Assembly (NCBI RefSeq): GCF_003268775.1 | Contig: NZ_QLSU01000014.1 | Span: 62,001-126,000 of the forward strand | Length of the DNA stretch: 64,000 nucleotides | Origin: Paraburkholderia unamae | GTDB lineage: Bacteria; Pseudomonadota; Gammaproteobacteria; Burkholderiales; Burkholderiaceae | Direction: 5' to 3' | In this document: positions 24,856-34,283 of the stretch, piece by piece | Position numbering within the stretch: position 1 is the first letter of the stretch | Layout: every line of letters begins with the position of its first letter | Translations under genes and position numbers: made by a program | Notes under the pieces: generated by a model | Told to the model about the DNA's origin: nothing | Database searches by the model: none | The model's input: the letters and a program-made list of their open reading frames with translations, nothing else

Positions 24856-26352
24856 ATGCTGATTCCGGCCAATCGTATCTGGACCGCGTTGAACGAGGAG
24901 TTCGCGAAACTCCAGGCGTATATCGCGGACAGCAGCGTGGATGGTTCCGCTGCCATGTCCATCGCGAACGCGCTGCAATTGCTGTTCAATCGCGAGACGG
25001 GGGGCGTGGCGGCGCTGCATGCGCGCGCCGCTCAACTCGACGCCGTGCTCGCGCGCATGCAGGACACACTGCGCGCTGCGGCACCGCAAGCCGTGGAGGA
25101 GCTGGCGGCGATTCGCGCGAGCCTGCTCGCAATGAAGGACGGGGGGCACGCGCTGCCGGCTTGCGAGAACGCGTGGCGCGACGCACTGGTTCGATTGCAG
25201 GCCGTCGTGGCGAGCGTCAATGCGCAGGCCGCGCTGCCGGCGAGCGTCAAGGCCGCACTCGCTCGCGAGCTGGCCGCGTGGGAGTCGGCCTATTTGCTCG
25301 CGCATACCGGGCAGGGCGATGAGGCGGCGAGCACCGGCCAGAGCACGGAAATCACGCGAGAAAACCTGAGCGCCTATTTGCAGGACCGCTTCGATGAACC
25401 GGGGCTTCGGGTCAGCGCGTTTCAGCCGCTCGCGGGCGGTTATGGCAAGCAAACGGTGCTGTTCGATGTCGAAGGCAAGGCATTGTCGGGATCGTTCGTC
25501 ATGCGAAGGGATATCGGTTCCAAACCGTCGGTTGCAAACGACTGCCATTTGATCCGTGATGAATTCCCGGTGATCAAGGCCGCGCACGCACGCGGATTCC
25601 CGGCGCCCGACGCGGTGTGGCTCGATACGGCGCACCGGCTGCTGCCGGGCGGAGACTTCATCGTGATGCGCCGCTCGCCGGGCAAGCTGCCCGGCAACTT
25701 CTTCGGCGCGCGCAGCCAGGTGCCCGCGAGCCTCGCTTCGTCGCTTGCCGACGTGATGGCGCAGTTGCACACCATGCAGCCGCTGACCGAGTTGGGCGAT
25801 CTCACCGAATCGATCTGCACGCAACGCTGGAACCTGTCGCGCGGCGAATGCACCGCACTCTACATTCGTAGCTGGTACGAGCTTTACCTGAAGACGGAGC
25901 ACACGCCTTCACCCGCGCTCACCGCCATTTACGGCTGGCTGCTAGACAACGTGCCGATGCGCGCCGGCCGGCCTTCGCTGTTGCATGGCGACATTGGCTT
26001 TCACAACTTCCTGTTCGATGACGACCGGCTTTCGGCCGTGCTCGACTGGGAGTTCGCGCACGTGGGCGATCCGGCCGAGGAACTCGGCTATGTGAGCGTG
26101 ACGGTGGGCGGCTCACTCGACTGGGCGCAACTCATGCAGCGCTATATCGAAGGCGGCGGCGAACCCGTTGATGACGCAACGATGCGCTTCTTCAAGGTAT
26201 GGGCCTATGCGCGCAACGCCACGGGCGCGAATCTCCTGTCCACGCTGTTCTCCACCGGCCACGCGGCCGACCTCAAGCTTGCCATTCTGCCGGTGGCGCA
26301 TATTCCCCATTTCATTCGCGGCGCGCAGGCGCTGATCGACGAGCGCGCATGA
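24856..26352 (+). CDS. APH-family kinase-like protein (ACAD10/11 or LvaA-like) with N-terminal helical domain
   Basis: 498 residues. The first ~160 residues are helical and of unknown role; then a phosphotransferase (APH) domain with FQPLAGGYGKQTVLFDV (nucleotide loop), the Brenner motif LLHGDIGFHNFLFDD and the metal motif VLDWEFAHVGDPAEELGY, all catalytic residues intact. APH domains next to acyl-CoA dehydrogenases act on hydroxyacyl-CoA: in ACAD11 and in Pseudomonas LvaA they phosphorylate a 4-hydroxyacyl-CoA so that phosphate can be eliminated. A similar role is the most attractive idea here, given five acyl-CoA dehydrogenases nearby. Antibiotic resistance is unlikely. GGGGGAGA upstream of ATG 24856 fixes the start; GTG 24844 is possible. 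The next gene overlaps by 4 bp. Confidence 0.8.
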   Translation: MLIPANRIWTALNEEFAKLQAYIADSSVDGSAAMSIANALQLLFNRETGGVAALHARAAQLDAVLARMQDTLRAAAPQAVEELAAIRASLLAMKDGGHALPACENAWRDALVRLQAVVASVNAQAALPASVKAALARELAAWESAYLLAHTGQGDEAASTGQSTEITRENLSAYLQDRFDEPGLRVSAFQPLAGGYGKQTVLFDVEGKALSGSFVMRRDIGSKPSVANDCHLIRDEFPVIKAAHARGFPAPDAVWLDTAHRLLPGGDFIVMRRSPGKLPGNFFGARSQVPASLASSLADVMAQLHTMQPLTELGDLTESICTQRWNLSRGECTALYIRSWYELYLKTEHTPSPALTAIYGWLLDNVPMRAGRPSLLHGDIGFHNFLFDDDRLSAVLDWEFAHVGDPAEELGYVSVTVGGSLDWAQLMQRYIEGGGEPVDDATMRFFKVWAYARNATGANLLSTLFSTGHAADLKLAILPVAHIPHFIRGAQALIDERA

Positions 26353-26921
26353 TGAGCACGACGACCCCGACAGCCCAGGCTCAAGGCGAGCACGCCGCCG
26401 CGCCGCGCGACGCGCAACTCCAGGCGCTGCTCGACAAGGACGCGCTTTACGAACTCGCCGTGCGCTACGCGCGCGCCATTGACCGGCGCGATCGCGCGCT
26501 GCTTCTGAGCGTCTATCACGAGGACGCCGTTGACGACCACGGTGTGATGTTCAAGGGCGCCGCCGCCGCATTCGCCGACTGGCAGCCCGAAGTCATGGCG
26601 CCGTTCGAGGTCACGGCACACTACATCATGAACACGTCGTACCGGCTGGACGGGGATCACGCGCAAGGCGAGTTGTATTTCGTGGCATATCACCGCACGA
26701 AGGCGCCCGATGCGAAGGAGGTGGTGATCGGCGGGCGCTATCTGGACTGCTATGAACGTCGCGCGAACGTATGGAAGATCGCGCATCGCACGCTGGTGTG
26801 GGACTTCTCGCGCGAGAATCCGCTCGATCCCGCGCAGCGCGACTTCCTTGCGTCGCTTGGCGAATCGGGCTGCGGCGGCGACGACGTTTCATTCGGCTTG
26901 TTGCCGCTTTTCAAGCGCTAA
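26349..26921 (+). CDS. SnoaL-like (NTF2-fold) protein
   Basis: 190 residues, paralogous to the protein at 9401-9997. Shared blocks: LYELAVRYARAIDRRDRALL, VYHEDAVDDHGV, and IGGRYLDCYERRANVWKIAHR. The Asp-Asp-His of DAVDDHG sits where SnoaL-like cyclases and scytalone-dehydratase relatives have their pocket residues. The ATGATGA junction with the kinase-like gene (start 26349 or 26352) implies translational coupling, so the two proteins probably work on the same intermediate, for example kinase then elimination or isomerisation. Exact chemistry is unknown. It ends 53 bp from the convergent cysQ-like gene. Confidence 0.8.
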   Translation: MMSTTTPTAQAQGEHAAAPRDAQLQALLDKDALYELAVRYARAIDRRDRALLLSVYHEDAVDDHGVMFKGAAAAFADWQPEVMAPFEVTAHYIMNTSYRLDGDHAQGELYFVAYHRTKAPDAKEVVIGGRYLDCYERRANVWKIAHRTLVWDFSRENPLDPAQRDFLASLGESGCGGDDVSFGLLPLFKR

Positions 26922-26974
26922 CCGGCGTTGACAAAGGGGAGGGCGCCGATCGGCCCCGCCCCCGCCTTCCCGCT

Positions 26975-27742
<768 letters not shown>

Positions 27743-27768
27743 GGGCTGCGGTTTCCTTCGTCTTGTGA

Positions 27769-27791
27769 GTATGCCTTGTATGCTAGCCGTC
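27769..27791 (-). promoter_or_regulatory. Two GTATGC half-sites upstream of cysQ
   Basis: GTATGC occurs at 27769-27774 and again at 27778-27783, the second followed by TA-GCCGTC (9/12 match to the island palindrome). They lie 27-49 bp before the cysQ start. Only half-site quality, so regulon membership of cysQ is likely rather than shown. A further ATATGC half-site is at 27833-27838. Confidence 0.4.
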
Positions 27792-27856
27792 CCGCGGGCC
27801 GCAATACCGGGAAAATTGATATTTACAATAAGATATGCATGCGATACAAATCGCGC

Positions 27857-28813
27857 ATGGATACGCCCGAACGCTCAGCCCTGACGCTCGATGAGCTCAA
27901 TCACAAACGCACGGAGGCGGTCCGGCTGCGCCTGGCGGGCGCGACGCTACGCGAGGTACGTCTAGCCACGGGCCTCAGCACGCCGACCATCGTGGCGGCG
28001 CACCGCGCATTCCTCATGGGCGGCTGGCCGGCGGTCAAGGTCAGGCCGCGCGGTCGTATGCCGGGAGACGGTCGATGCATCGACGCGACGGCGGAAGCGC
28101 AATTCGTGCGGTTGATGCTCACGCATACGCCCGAACAGGCGGGCGCTGGCGCTGCGCTATGGGACGCCACTGTTGCACGCCACGTATTGCGCGAGCGCTT
28201 CGCGCTGGAGTTGGGCGCGCGCAGCATGACCAATTATCTCGCCCGCTGGGGGCTCGCGGTAGAGAAGCCGCACGAGCGGCGCGAGCGCGCAAGCGAGCCC
28301 TTGCGGCGCTGGCATGCAACGATCTATCCGGGCATCGCCGCGCGCGCCCATGCGGAAGGTGCGGACATACTGTGGGTCGATGAACTCGCGCTGCACTTGC
28401 CAGGCGGTGCGCAAGGGGCCGCCGTGCGGGCCGTGAGCAATCGCGGCAAGCAGATGTGGCTCGCCTACGAAGGCGTATTGCGCGCGCCGATCCTGATCGA
28501 ATTCCTCGACCGTCTGATTCGCACGACGCAGCACAAGGCGTTCGTGCTGTTCGACGGCATGCAGTGGCACCGCGCCGCCGCGCTCACGCACTGGCTCGCG
28601 GACCGGGCCGAACGCATTCTGGCCTTTCACCTGCCGCAAAGCTTGGCCGACAGCGTACTCGTGGCGCCGGCGCGCCCTGTGGCACCGGCGCCGTTGCAGT
28701 TTCGCTGCGCGGACCCTTTCGCCGCGCAAGTCAAATATCTAATTGCTCAGTCGGCGTTGTCGGATGCAAGCATACGATATCCAACCATAACCAGTGGGAG
28801 GAAATCGACGACT
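27857..28813 (+). pseudogene. IS630-like HTH/DDE protein, C-terminally broken and running in frame into cysD
   Basis: From ATG 27857 a winged-HTH of the IS630 type (LRLAGATLREVRLATGLSTP) is followed by a second HTH-like domain (MTNYLARWGLAVEKP) and a DDE-type RNase H fold with Asp in ILWVDELALHLP and Asp in AFVLFDGMQWHRA. The third acidic residue, normally in an NPxExxW-like block, is missing, and family similarity stops near nt 28740. No stop codon occurs before the cysD ATG at 28814, so the frame continues through the cysD operator and ribosome-binding site into CysD. I interpret this as a truncated transposase-related gene whose 3' end was replaced by the cysD promoter segment. Some intact family members are single genes of about 300-350 residues. 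Confidence 0.65.
28762..28775 (+). promoter_or_regulatory. Island operator (11/12) of the sulfation operon
   Basis: GGATGC-AA-GCATAC, one mismatch to the palindrome GTATGC-N2-GCATAC, 38 bp before the cysD start. It shares the flank GCATACGATAT with other island copies. GTGGGAGG at 28792-28799 is the cysD ribosome-binding site. This ties PAPS synthesis to the island regulon rather than to sulfur starvation (no CysB-type site was recognised). Confidence 0.75.
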
Positions 28814-29713
28814 ATGACACTGACTCATCTTCAACGGCTCGAAGCCGAGAGCATTCACATCATGCGCGAGGTGGTCGCGGAGGCCGAAAACCCCGTGATG
28901 CTCTATTCGATCGGCAAGGACAGCGCCGTCATGCTGCACCTTGCCATGAAAGCGTTCTATCCGGCCGTGCCGCCATTTCCGCTGCTGCACGTGGATACGA
29001 CGTGGAAGTTCCGCGCCATGTACGAGCACCGCGATCGCATGTCGCGCGATCTGGGCATGAACCTCATCGTGCATACGAACCCCGAGGGTCTTGCGCAAGG
29101 CATCAATCCGTTCACGCACGGCTCGGCGATTCATACGCAGATCATGAAGACGGAGGCGCTCAAGCAGGCGCTAGAAAAATACGGCTTCGACGCGGCGCTT
29201 GGCGGCGCGCGGCGCGACGAGGAGAAGTCGCGCGCGAAGGAGCGGATCTTCTCGTTTCGCTCCGCAAGCCACCGCTGGGACCCGAAGGCGCAACGCCCCG
29301 AACTCTGGAAAGTGTTCAACGCACGCAAGCACAAGGGCGAGAGCATGCGCGTGTTTCCGTTGTCGAACTGGACCGAGCTGGACATCTGGCAATACATCTA
29401 CTTGCAGAACATTCCGATCCCGCCGCTCTACCTGGCGCAGGCGCGCCCGGTGGTGGAGCGCGACGGCATGCTCATCATGGTCGACGACGAGCGCATGCCG
29501 CTGCGTGAAGGCGAAGTACCCATGCTGCGCAAGGTCCGCTTTCGCACGCTCGGCTGCTATCCGCTCACGGCGGCGATCGAATCGGAGGCCGACACGCTCG
29601 AGGCCGTGATTCAGGAAATGTTGCTCACGAAAACCTCGGAGCGTCAGGGCCGGCTGATCGATCACGATTCGGCGGGGTCGATGGAGAAAAAGAAGCAGGA
29701 GGGGTATTTCTGA
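28814..29713 (+). CDS. cysD: Sulfate adenylyltransferase subunit 2 (ATP sulfurylase small subunit)
   Basis: 299 residues, full family length. It starts MTLTHLQRLEAESIHIMRE; the PP-loop motif is YSIGKDSAVMLHLA, followed by LLHVDTTWKF, the GGARRDEEKSRAKERIFSFR block, and FPLSNWTELDIWQYI, ending EKKKQEGYF. With CysN it makes APS from ATP and sulfate. GGGAGG 9-14 bp upstream of ATG 28814 defines the start even though the frame is open further upstream through a transposase-like fragment. The ATG of cysNC overlaps its TGA (29713), so the subunits are translationally coupled. Position in front of a sulfotransferase and under the island operator implies a pathway-dedicated copy. Confidence 0.95.
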   Translation: MTLTHLQRLEAESIHIMREVVAEAENPVMLYSIGKDSAVMLHLAMKAFYPAVPPFPLLHVDTTWKFRAMYEHRDRMSRDLGMNLIVHTNPEGLAQGINPFTHGSAIHTQIMKTEALKQALEKYGFDAALGGARRDEEKSRAKERIFSFRSASHRWDPKAQRPELWKVFNARKHKGESMRVFPLSNWTELDIWQYIYLQNIPIPPLYLAQARPVVERDGMLIMVDDERMPLREGEVPMLRKVRFRTLGCYPLTAAIESEADTLEAVIQEMLLTKTSERQGRLIDHDSAGSMEKKKQEGYF

Positions 29714-31626
29714 TGTCACACGTATCCGAACTCATTGCGTCCGATATCGGCGCCTATCTGAAGTCCCATGAACACAAGAGCCTGTTGCGCTTCATCACCT
29801 GCGGCAGCGTAGACGACGGCAAGAGCACGCTGATCGGGCGGCTGCTCTACGAATCGAAGATGCTGTTCGAGGACCAGCTTGCGGCGCTCGAAGCGGACTC
29901 GCGCAAGATGGGCACCCAGGGCGAGCAACTCGACTTCGCGCTGCTCGTGGACGGCCTCGCGGCGGAACGCGAGCAGGGCATCACCATCGACGTGGCGTAC
30001 CGCTTCTTCTCGACGGACCGGCGCAAGTTCATCGTCGCGGACACGCCGGGCCACGAGCAATACACGCGCAACATGGTGACCGGCGCCTCCACGGCCGACG
30101 TGGCGGTGCTGATGGTGGACGCGCGCAAGGGCATCCTCACGCAAACCCGCCGCCATAGCTATCTCGTCTCGCTGATCGGGATTCGCAAAGTCGTCGTCGC
30201 GATCAACAAGATGGACCTCGTCGATTACTCGGAGAAGGTATTTCGTTCGCTATGCGAGGAGTATGCGGCCTTCGCGAGTCATCTCGGCTTCGACGCCATC
30301 ACCTACATTCCGATGTCGGCTTTCAAGGGCGACAACATCACCGGGCCCAGCGAGAACACGCCGTGGTATCGCGGCACCACGCTGATGGGCTACCTCGAAA
30401 CCGTGCCCGTGGACGAGGAGCATTTGCAGAAAGCGCCGTTCCGCCTGCCGGTGCAGTGGGTCAACCGCCCGAATCTCGACTTCCGCGGCTTCGCGGGCAC
30501 GATTTCGAGCGGCATCGTCAAGGCGGGCGACGCGGTGCGCGTGTTGCCCTCGGGGCGCACCAGCACCATCGCCCGCATCGTGACCGCCGACGGCGACATG
30601 GAGCGCGCCGTGGCCGGCCAGTCCGTCACGGTCACACTGGCCGACGAAGTGGACTGCTCGCGCGGCGACGTGATCGCCTGCTCGGACGCCCCGCCCGAAT
30701 GCGCGGACCAGTTCGAGACGACGATCGTCTGGATGCACGACGAGCCCATGCTGCCGGGGCGCACGTATCTGATGAAGCGAGGCAATCGCACGGTCAACGT
30801 TCAGGTCACGGACATCAAGTACCAGGTCGACGTCAATTCGATGGAACACCTGGCCTCGCGCCAGCTCACGCTCAATACCATCGGCGTATGCAACATCAGC
30901 GTGGACCAGCAGATTCCGTTCGACGCCTATCGCGAGAATCGCGACACGGGCGGCTATATCCTCGTCGATCGCCTGAGCAATCACACGGTGGGCGCGGGCA
31001 TGCTGCACTTCGCGCTGCGCCGCTCGAAGAACATCCATTTGCAGCCCATGGAAGTGGAGAAGGCGTCGCGCAGCGCGATCAAGGGGCAAAAGTCCTGCGT
31101 GCTGTGGTTCACGGGACTTTCTGGCGCGGGCAAATCGTCCATCGCCAACGCGCTGGAAAAGCGCCTGCTAACCATGGGCCGCCATACCTATTTGCTCGAC
31201 GGCGACAATATCCGGCACGGCATCAACAAGGACCTGGGATTCACGACGGCCGACCGTGTCGAGAATATCCGGCGCGTGGGCGAGATCGGCCGCCTGATGG
31301 TCGATGCGGGCCTGATCGTGCTCACCGCGTTCATCTCGCCATTCAGGGCGGAGCGCGAGATGGCGCGCAGTCTGCTCGCGGCCGGGGAATTCATCGAAAT
31401 CTTCGTCGATACGCCCATTGAAGTGGCGGAGCGGCGCGATCCCAAGGGACTCTACAAGAAGGCGCGCCGCGGCGAGCTGACGAACTTCACGGGCATTTCC
31501 TCGCCGTATGAAGCGCCGGAAACCCCGGAAATCCGCATCGACACCACGGCGCTTACCGTCGAGCAGGCCAGCGAGGCGATCATCGCGCACCTGAAGCAGT
31601 TCGGCATTCTCGTCAACGACAAGTGA
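29713..31626 (+). CDS. cysNC: Bifunctional sulfate adenylyltransferase subunit 1 / adenylylsulfate kinase
   Basis: 637 residues. Residues 1 to ~440 are the CysN GTPase: P-loop CGSVDDGKSTLIGRLL, switch ADTPGHEQYTRNM, NKMDLVD, then two beta-barrel domains. Residues ~455-637 are the CysC APS kinase with P-loop FTGLSGAGKSSIANAL, GDNIRHGINKDLGF and PKGLYKKARRGE. The fusion converts APS straight to PAPS, the sulfonate donor. Assimilatory gene sets in this group often use CysN without the kinase, so a fused enzyme next to a sulfotransferase points to PAPS for sulfation. It is coupled to cysD by overlap and is followed 51 bp later by the DUF1214 gene. Confidence 0.96.
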   Translation: MSHVSELIASDIGAYLKSHEHKSLLRFITCGSVDDGKSTLIGRLLYESKMLFEDQLAALEADSRKMGTQGEQLDFALLVDGLAAEREQGITIDVAYRFFSTDRRKFIVADTPGHEQYTRNMVTGASTADVAVLMVDARKGILTQTRRHSYLVSLIGIRKVVVAINKMDLVDYSEKVFRSLCEEYAAFASHLGFDAITYIPMSAFKGDNITGPSENTPWYRGTTLMGYLETVPVDEEHLQKAPFRLPVQWVNRPNLDFRGFAGTISSGIVKAGDAVRVLPSGRTSTIARIVTADGDMERAVAGQSVTVTLADEVDCSRGDVIACSDAPPECADQFETTIVWMHDEPMLPGRTYLMKRGNRTVNVQVTDIKYQVDVNSMEHLASRQLTLNTIGVCNISVDQQIPFDAYRENRDTGGYILVDRLSNHTVGAGMLHFALRRSKNIHLQPMEVEKASRSAIKGQKSCVLWFTGLSGAGKSSIANALEKRLLTMGRHTYLLDGDNIRHGINKDLGFTTADRVENIRRVGEIGRLMVDAGLIVLTAFISPFRAEREMARSLLAAGEFIEIFVDTPIEVAERRDPKGLYKKARRGELTNFTGISSPYEAPETPEIRIDTTALTVEQASEAIIAHLKQFGILVNDK

Positions 31627-31677
31627 GCGCATGCGCCTGGCGCGCGCCACGACATCATATCAACCGGAGGAAACGAC

Positions 31678-32907
31678 ATGACAGCTTCACAGATTACGGC
31701 AAGCCCGCAGTTGAACGAGGCGTGGTTCGCTTACCACGCAGCGCTCGATGAAATGCGCCAGCAGATGGAGGCAACCCCGCGCTTTCAGCAAACGCCGCAG
31801 CATCGCGCCAAGGCTTATCACACGCTGATGGAAATGCAGGCAATGGCGTACAACTTCGCGATTGCGCCGCGCATGCTGCATCCGCGCATCTTCGTGAATT
31901 GCGGCTGGTCCACCGACATGTACACGCTCGGCCAGAACGGGCAGGACTTTCTGTACGGCGTGGCGTTCGTGGACGGTGCGCAGACTTACCGGTTGAAAGG
32001 GCGCATGGGAGACATATCGCTCTTTCTGCTGCAAACGCTCAACGGCCTGTTCGGCGAGCCGGACGTCAAGGTGGACGGCAATTACGACTGGGCCGACTTC
32101 AAGGTGGACGACGACGGGCGCTTCGAAGTGATCCTGAGCCCGCAGCGGCATGACGGCAACTGGATTCGCCTCAATCCCGAGATCGGGTTCCAGTTCATGT
32201 TGATCCGCCGGGCGCTGCCGCGCTGGGACGGCGATCCGGGCGAACTCAGCCTCGAACGGATCAGCGAGTTGCCGCAAGACCACTACGACGGCGACGAGTT
32301 CGACGAAGCCACCATGGCCGCGCGCATCCGGCGCGCCACCTTGTTCGTGCGTTACCTCACGCACGACTTCAACGTGAACCTGTACGACATGTATTTCGCG
32401 CAGGCGGGCGGCAAGAAGAACGTCATGGGCCTGCTGCCGGGCACCGTGACGAGCCAGGTGGGCAGCCCCACCTCGAACTATGCGATGGGCGTTTTCGAAT
32501 TGAAGGACGACGAGGCACTCGTGATCGAAATGGACCAGGTGCCAAACGGCGTGTACTGGTCGTTCCAGCTCGGCGATGTGTGGTCGCGCTCGCTGAATTT
32601 CAGTTCGCGCCAAAGCAGCCTCAACAACTGGGAATCGACCGTGGATGGCGACGGCAAGCTGCGCATCGTGGTGTCGCTGCGCGACCCCGGCGTGAACAAC
32701 TGGCTCGATCCGTGCGGTCGCGTGGAAGGCACGGTGGTGTTCCGCAACTATCGCGCGACGAGCAGCCCGGTGCCGACGTCGCGGCTCGTGAAGTTCGCGG
32801 AGCTGGAGCGCCTGTTGCCCGCCGGCACGAAGCGCGTGAGCGCCCAGGAGCGCGAGGCCGCCATGGAACGGCGTCGTCAGGCCATGCTGAAGCTGTACGG
32901 CGAATAA
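31678..32907 (+). CDS. DUF1214-domain protein, unknown function
   Basis: 409 residues without signal peptide. The C-terminal half has the DUF1214 pattern: NYAMGVFELKDDEALVIEMD, NGVYWSFQLGDVWSRSLNF, SLNNWESTVDGDGKLRIVVS and DPGVNNWLDPCGRVEGTVVF. Most DUF1214 proteins are periplasmic or lipoproteins; this one begins cytoplasmic-looking (MTASQITASPQLNEAWFAYH). CGGAGGAAACG gives a clear ribosome-binding site. It lies between cysNC and the sulfotransferase, so it is probably part of the same step, perhaps binding the acceptor or its sulfated product. No catalytic residues can be named. Homologues occur in proteobacterial hydrophobic-compound clusters, which fits this context. Confidence 0.75.
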   Translation: MTASQITASPQLNEAWFAYHAALDEMRQQMEATPRFQQTPQHRAKAYHTLMEMQAMAYNFAIAPRMLHPRIFVNCGWSTDMYTLGQNGQDFLYGVAFVDGAQTYRLKGRMGDISLFLLQTLNGLFGEPDVKVDGNYDWADFKVDDDGRFEVILSPQRHDGNWIRLNPEIGFQFMLIRRALPRWDGDPGELSLERISELPQDHYDGDEFDEATMAARIRRATLFVRYLTHDFNVNLYDMYFAQAGGKKNVMGLLPGTVTSQVGSPTSNYAMGVFELKDDEALVIEMDQVPNGVYWSFQLGDVWSRSLNFSSRQSSLNNWESTVDGDGKLRIVVSLRDPGVNNWLDPCGRVEGTVVFRNYRATSSPVPTSRLVKFAELERLLPAGTKRVSAQEREAAMERRRQAMLKLYGE

Positions 32908-32950
32908 TTTATTATTGCGCCCCCGCAAGGGGGCGGAGGAGGAGATAACT

Positions 32951-34222
32951 GTGAGTGACAACAACTATCGCGTGAAATCGTGGACGCCGCCGCCGAGGCC
33001 CGAATGGGTGCAGCGCATCAACGAGGAGGGGCGGCATCTGGACCTGCGCGGCATTATTCCGCTGGATGCCGATTCATTGATCAGTCATGCGAAGCGAAAT
33101 ACCGGGCTTGACGACTTTGGCGGCGACGACTGGCTCGAACCATTTCAGATCTACGTGCGCTCGCTCGACGAGGAGGCGGATCTGAACCTGATGGGCCGCA
33201 TCCTCTCGCGCAGCGACCTCTTGATGTATCTGGAGTTGCGCTTGCGTGTCGAGGCACTGTACAAGCAGCACCCCGAGATCGACGACGTCGTGCTCGCGCC
33301 GCCGGTGCTGGTCACAGGCTCCGGGCGCAGCGGCACCTCGGCGCTACAGAACCTCATGGCACTCGACCCCGACAACGGCACGCCAACCCACTGGGAAGCG
33401 CTCTTTCCGTGCCCGGCGCCGGAGGCGGCCACCTACCATAGCGACCCGCGCATCGATCTGGCGCACGCGCGAATGACGCAATGGAACCGCGTGACGCCGG
33501 AACTGACGTCGATTCACGAGTTCGGCGGCGCCATGCCGACCGAATTGATCCAGCTTGAAGCGGCGAGTTTCCAGAGCCCCGCGTGGATGATCTTTTGCGG
33601 CTTCACGCCGAGCTACGACCAGTACATCTATGCGCGGCCAAGCCATAAGCCTGCTTTCGACTATGCCAGGCGCGTGCTCAAGGTGCTGCAATGGAAGAAT
33701 CCGCGCAAGCGCTGGCTGCTGAAAAGCCCCGACGCGCTGCGGGTGCTGCCCGACTTCTTCGCGGCGTTCCCGAATGCGCAACTGCTCTGGATACACCGCG
33801 ACCCTGTGAAGACGATGTCGTCGGTCACGAGCCTGATCGGCACGATCATCTGGACGCGCAGCGACCGTCCGATGCCCGAGCAGGCGGTGGCGCAACTCAC
33901 CAATCCGCGCGGTTTGGCAGGGCTGTTCGACAAGGTCATTGACGAAATCGAAAGCGGGGCGATTCCGCGCGAGCGCGTGCACCATATGCAGTACGGCGAT
34001 TTCATTGCCGATCCGGTCGGCCAGGTCGAGCGCGCTTACGGTCAAATGGGCATCGACCTGAGCGATACGGCGCGAAACGCCATGCAGGCGTATCTGGAAG
34101 CGAACCCGCGCGAAAGCCGGCCCGCGCACAAATACAACGTGGACGCGCAAGGCCATCTCAGCGAGGAACGCGAACTCTTCAAGCGCTATCACACGTACTT
34201 CGACGTCAAGACCGAAGCGTGA
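32951..34222 (+). CDS. PAPS-dependent sulfotransferase family protein
   Basis: 423 residues of the sulfotransferase_3 type. The 5'-phosphosulfate loop is VTGSGRSGTSALQNLM (about residues 120-135), the 3'-phosphate-binding region is LLWIHRDPVKTMSSVTSL, and KRWLLKSPDALRVLPDFF carries the Lys-Ser-Pro motif seen in this group. A C-terminal RESRPAHKYNVDAQGHLSEE segment is typical. It should transfer sulfonate from PAPS to a hydroxyl of a pathway intermediate. GTG 32951 is chosen because GGAGGAGGAG lies 6-15 bp upstream; the frame extends to 32915. It is the last gene of the cysD-cysNC-DUF1214 operon and is followed by a strong terminator. The acceptor is unknown; in some relatives the fold is used only for binding, so activity needs testing. 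Confidence 0.88.
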   Translation: MSDNNYRVKSWTPPPRPEWVQRINEEGRHLDLRGIIPLDADSLISHAKRNTGLDDFGGDDWLEPFQIYVRSLDEEADLNLMGRILSRSDLLMYLELRLRVEALYKQHPEIDDVVLAPPVLVTGSGRSGTSALQNLMALDPDNGTPTHWEALFPCPAPEAATYHSDPRIDLAHARMTQWNRVTPELTSIHEFGGAMPTELIQLEAASFQSPAWMIFCGFTPSYDQYIYARPSHKPAFDYARRVLKVLQWKNPRKRWLLKSPDALRVLPDFFAAFPNAQLLWIHRDPVKTMSSVTSLIGTIIWTRSDRPMPEQAVAQLTNPRGLAGLFDKVIDEIESGAIPRERVHHMQYGDFIADPVGQVERAYGQMGIDLSDTARNAMQAYLEANPRESRPAHKYNVDAQGHLSEERELFKRYHTYFDVKTEA

Positions 34223-34249
34223 CGCACGCGCCGGACCTACGATGAACCC

Positions 34250-34277
34250 GCCGCGCCTTTAAAGGCGCGGCTTTTTT
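34250..34277 (+). terminator. Strong intrinsic terminator of the sulfation operon
   Basis: A perfect 22-bp palindrome, GCCGCGCCTTT joined to AAAGGCGCGGC (34250-34271), followed by six T. It ends the cysD-to-sulfotransferase transcript and, through the A-rich centre, may also slow the leftward operon that ends at 34284. Confidence 0.92.
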
Positions 34278-34283
34278 CTTGCG

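Noticed and set aside
24856..26352. Aminoglycoside resistance gene
   Set aside because: Only the kinase fold is shared; the N-terminal extension and the setting among acyl-CoA genes point to a metabolic APH-like kinase.
28814..31626. cysD-cysNC as ordinary sulfur assimilation genes
   Set aside because: No APS/PAPS reductase, sulfite reductase, sulfate transporter or siroheme gene is nearby; the partner genes are a sulfotransferase and a PAP phosphatase, and the operator is that of the island.
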